Shown here piece by piece: positions 61,301-64,000 of a stretch of DNA of 64,000 bases. The first letter of the stretch is position 1; each line of letters begins with the position of its first letter. A program made the translations under genes and the position numbers. The notes beneath the pieces are model-generated. The model did no database searches. It had not been told where the DNA came from and was given only the letters and a program-made list of their open reading frames with translations. Origin of the DNA: Straminergon stramineum (Eukaryota; Streptophyta; Bryopsida; Hypnales; Calliergonaceae); contig OY987270.1 of assembly GCA_963920665.1 (NCBI GenBank), forward strand, positions 16,270,019 through 16,334,018, written 5' to 3'.

Positions 61301-63850
61301 GATAAATGTTCTCAGTGCTATGACTCATGCAGCTGATGCACCCATTTTCAGGGAAGTTTCGAGCAATGGAAGCCTCCAACGCTTGATGAACCTGCTGCAC
61401 AAGCTGGACACGGCCACCAAACCCAGCACCCAAGGTCTCAAAAATGTTCTGGGCATCAACTTTGACGCCATCCACGCCAGCAGCTGCGAGATAGCTATGA
61501 AGGCCATCATAAAATGCCAAAAACTCCTTGGGGTTGACTAAGCCCAGGCCATTCACAGTGAGGCTGTCCACGGACATGTCAGGTTGGTTATCTAACACGC
61601 CTGGGGAGTGTACCGGGTACACCAAGCTTGAGTCATAAAGCTTGGTATTCACTCCCCCTGGTTGCACTCCTCCCCAATATCCAGCAAGCGCATGCCACAC
61701 ATACACATACCTGCTCCAAACATCACTTCCCATCAATGCTTGTAAGGTCACATCCCCTAAAACCGAGAAAATTTCAGTGACAACCCAATTCATGTCGAGG
61801 AGGTGTTATGATTTAGTCATACAGACAAATTGCAAAAAAACAGTGCATGAAGTCCAATAATTTGGATTCTTTAGACTTCACGGCATGATCAGTTCATTTC
61901 TAAAATAGAAAATTTGTCAATTTTATATTTATCACTTTTCTCATTTGTAGAATTTCGTTTTCTGGAGTCAATATCTTGCACTTGATATGTAACATCTTCT
62001 CAATATGATTAAGCCTCTGAGAGTCGGAACCAGCTTACTTGAGATTATAATTGGCCTTTGCATTGAGAACAGTGTGTTGAAGTCCAAGGCTATGATCTTC
62101 AGGCCAGGAACCAGCAACTCCATTCTTTTGAAACTTGTGATTCTCCTTGATATGTGTCAATCTACTTGCATACCTGCCAGCGACAAAGTGGGTTAATCAC
62201 AACACACAACAAGAGGATCCGTAGACAGCATTATAACTCCAGTGAAAATCATGTCCTACTCCGTCAAGGGAGTTCACACAACTTCGCTGAAATTGATCAC
62301 TAATGGTCATTTCCAATCAAGGAATTCACAGTTGTAATTTGCAACTACACAATTCTGTGCATTTTGCCACGGGCCACGATAATTCTATGGACTGTAAAGT
62401 TAGTTTTGAATCTTCATAGTGTAAAGATGTCTTCTGTATTTGGAGATATTTCCACCCCCAGTGTAATTGAACACCACTCAATCCTCCCCCATAGTAATTT
62501 GCACTGAAAAGTATAATGGCCAATTCCAACCAAGTTGGATGGACTCCTTGATTAGAAACTAGTGAAAAGAGTGAATTTGTTGTCATTGAGGAAAAATTAC
62601 CCACAAGAACCCTTTTTGGGGGGAATTTTGAGTGATTAGTGCACGGCATTGTGCAAGCATACAGTGCAATATAACTTATAAAGTAAAAGTCTATTTCTTA
62701 AAGGAATTTGTAGTCTTAGTCATTGTTTAAATAATGTTCTTAAAGGTAATATTTCATTCCAATAACTTCTCATTCTTCCAAAGTAATCTTGAATCTTCCA
62801 ATAGTAACCTTTCTATACGACCAATTGATGAAATTGAAGTAAGAAAATTTTCTAAATGTAATAATATATAAGAAAAAAACATGCAAAAAATTCGAAAAAG
62901 GATTAAGGCATTAACTCAAAGGGGAACTGATAATCAAGAAGAAAAGAATTGGGGAAGGTTAGACTTGCTTACTGAGTGCCTTGAGTAACAGCCGTAGCGT
63001 CTCCTGCTAATGTATTGTCAGCGGAAATAGATTGCCAGCCATCATCAATAATGAGAAACCGAGCTGGTGTTCCACCTTGTGTCAGACTGAAAAATGGAAT
63101 CAGCATACGACTTTCATCAACTTGAGATAAATCATATACTCGTACAAAGACAGAAGCAGAAACATTCCAAAATTCAAAGAAGGATTTGAGGGTCAAAGGG
63201 TCAAAGTGGCTCAAAATAATATCCTCTGCCTTACCTTGATAAACCCTGGTCGACGCCTTCGGCTGAAACATCTGTATAGAAGGCGTCCCACGTACACCAG
63301 CCGAAGTAGTCCAGAATTCCTGGCAACTGTGTAACCACAATCAAATGCCCCGTCAATATTCCAGCCCTATATACAAAAATAATAAATGATTTCAGGAAAA
63401 TTACTTTCATTTCTGTGCCCTCAGCTTTAATTAATTTCCAGATTTGATGCAAATCCTGAAGGAAAGAGGCAATTAAAGCATTACAAAGCTCGGCAATAGC
63501 TGCAATATGCACATACCTTCTTTTTTTCACGAGAGACAAATGTCTGCGAGTGCGCTTCCACAGCCCTGGAAAGACCACAATAGGAAGTTAGCAAAACGGA
63601 CGGTCATCTAAGAGTAGATTCTCAACACAGAAACAACAATTTGCAATAATACGCGAAAAGAAACCAGATGTGATGGACAGAACAATCAAAAGTTCACATA
63701 GTTCACAACCTAGCATGAGAATCCACAAGAATCTGACGCTATTAGATGTAGACATATACCTCACAGCCTCACCAATCACCTCAAAAGGATCACTGCCCAC
63801 ATTCACATAAACCGGATTCACCAAGAAATTTGTGGTCACAGATGGGTCTC
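58321..63850 (-). CDS. Raffinose synthase / alkaline alpha-galactosidase family protein (GH36), 5' end missing
   Basis: Eleven minus-strand exons (63850-63760, 63565-63517, 63326-63235, 63086-62973, 62173-62039, 61710-61300, 60656-60515, 60270-60203, 59944-59810, 59333-59027, 58614-58321) with GT/AG borders join in one frame to 611 residues plus stop. The first codon is split, so the coding sequence continues beyond the window; family length (~750-780) implies about 150 N-terminal residues are missing. Landmarks: [52 protein letters not shown] (nucleophile Asp, residue ~245 of the partial protein), [13 protein letters not shown] (acid/base Asp, ~308), [39 protein letters not shown] (in two exons). 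The family either transfers galactose from galactinol to sucrose or hydrolyses raffinose oligosaccharides ('seed imbibition proteins'), in the cytosol or plastid. The absence of the long inserts typical of true raffinose synthases favours the SIP/alkaline galactosidase branch, though not decisively. Confidence 0.93.
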
Positions 63851-64000
63851 CTGCTCAATCAGCAAAATAAAAAATCAAATATAAACAAGTGACTAATGCA
63901 AGTGTCCCTACCCCAAATAGAAATGTATAATTTTCATTTGTCTAATGCTAAGTAATCCTCAGTACAATCCTGAGTATAACTCTCAAAAATTCAGAACCCC

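Noticed and set aside
61711..61793. Extension of raffinose synthase exon 6 to an acceptor at about 61771
   Set aside because: It adds [14 protein letters not shown], which the family lacks, and breaks the frame with the preceding exon. The acceptor at 61711 restores NYNLKYVYVWHA exactly.
1..64000. tRNA, rRNA or snoRNA genes
   Set aside because: No convincing tRNA T-arm/acceptor pair or rRNA segment was seen by eye; a covariance-model search would be needed to exclude them.

Overview
The window is nuclear DNA of a land plant. It holds four spliced, protein-coding loci with short introns (mostly 70-800 bp), GC-richer exons, and AT-rich intergenic DNA packed with transposon remnants. The genes are plant-type: V-ATPase subunit e, a GT32 glycosyltransferase of the At4g19900 type, a stand-alone SPX protein and a raffinose synthase/alkaline alpha-galactosidase. 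Short introns combined with about one gene per 16 kb could fit a bryophyte, but the sequence alone does not fix the species.

Layout. 1-10.2 kb is intergenic: a near-perfect 216-bp hairpin (2017-2232), a 5.1-kb non-coding element with terminal inverted repeats (2276-7365), and a 940-bp TTAA-bounded element (8513-9452). 10.54-11.83 kb is the three-exon V-ATPase e gene. 12.9-24 kb is a repeat field: a decayed Ty1/copia element on the minus strand (14799-20102) with a small nested MITE, plus several TTAA-bounded miniature elements. 25.4-29.5 kb is a six-exon GT32 gene (+). 32.2-33.96 kb is a tandem array with spacings of exactly 159 or 217 bp. 35.15-36.80 kb is a three-exon SPX gene (-), convergent with the GT32 gene. 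37-58 kb is again repeats: three MITEs with other termini, a 642/644-bp TTAA element pair, the inverted second copy of the large element (47417-51293, with a perfect 5-bp target duplication), and a run of three abutting TTAA elements (56543-57246). 58.3-63.85 kb is the 3' part (11 exons) of a raffinose synthase-family gene (-) whose N-terminus lies beyond the right edge.

The four genes show no operon-like or pathway relationship: one acts in endomembrane proton pumping, one in Golgi glycosylation, one in phosphate/inositol-pyrophosphate sensing and one in raffinose-family oligosaccharide metabolism. The most unusual content is non-coding. A large group of elements ends in CCC(C)T next to TTAA, the hallmark of TTAA-targeting DNA transposons such as piggyBac, and none encodes a visible transposase. 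Exon structures were assembled by hand from splice signals and reading-frame continuity. Repeat comparisons were made by eye, so identities are approximate.
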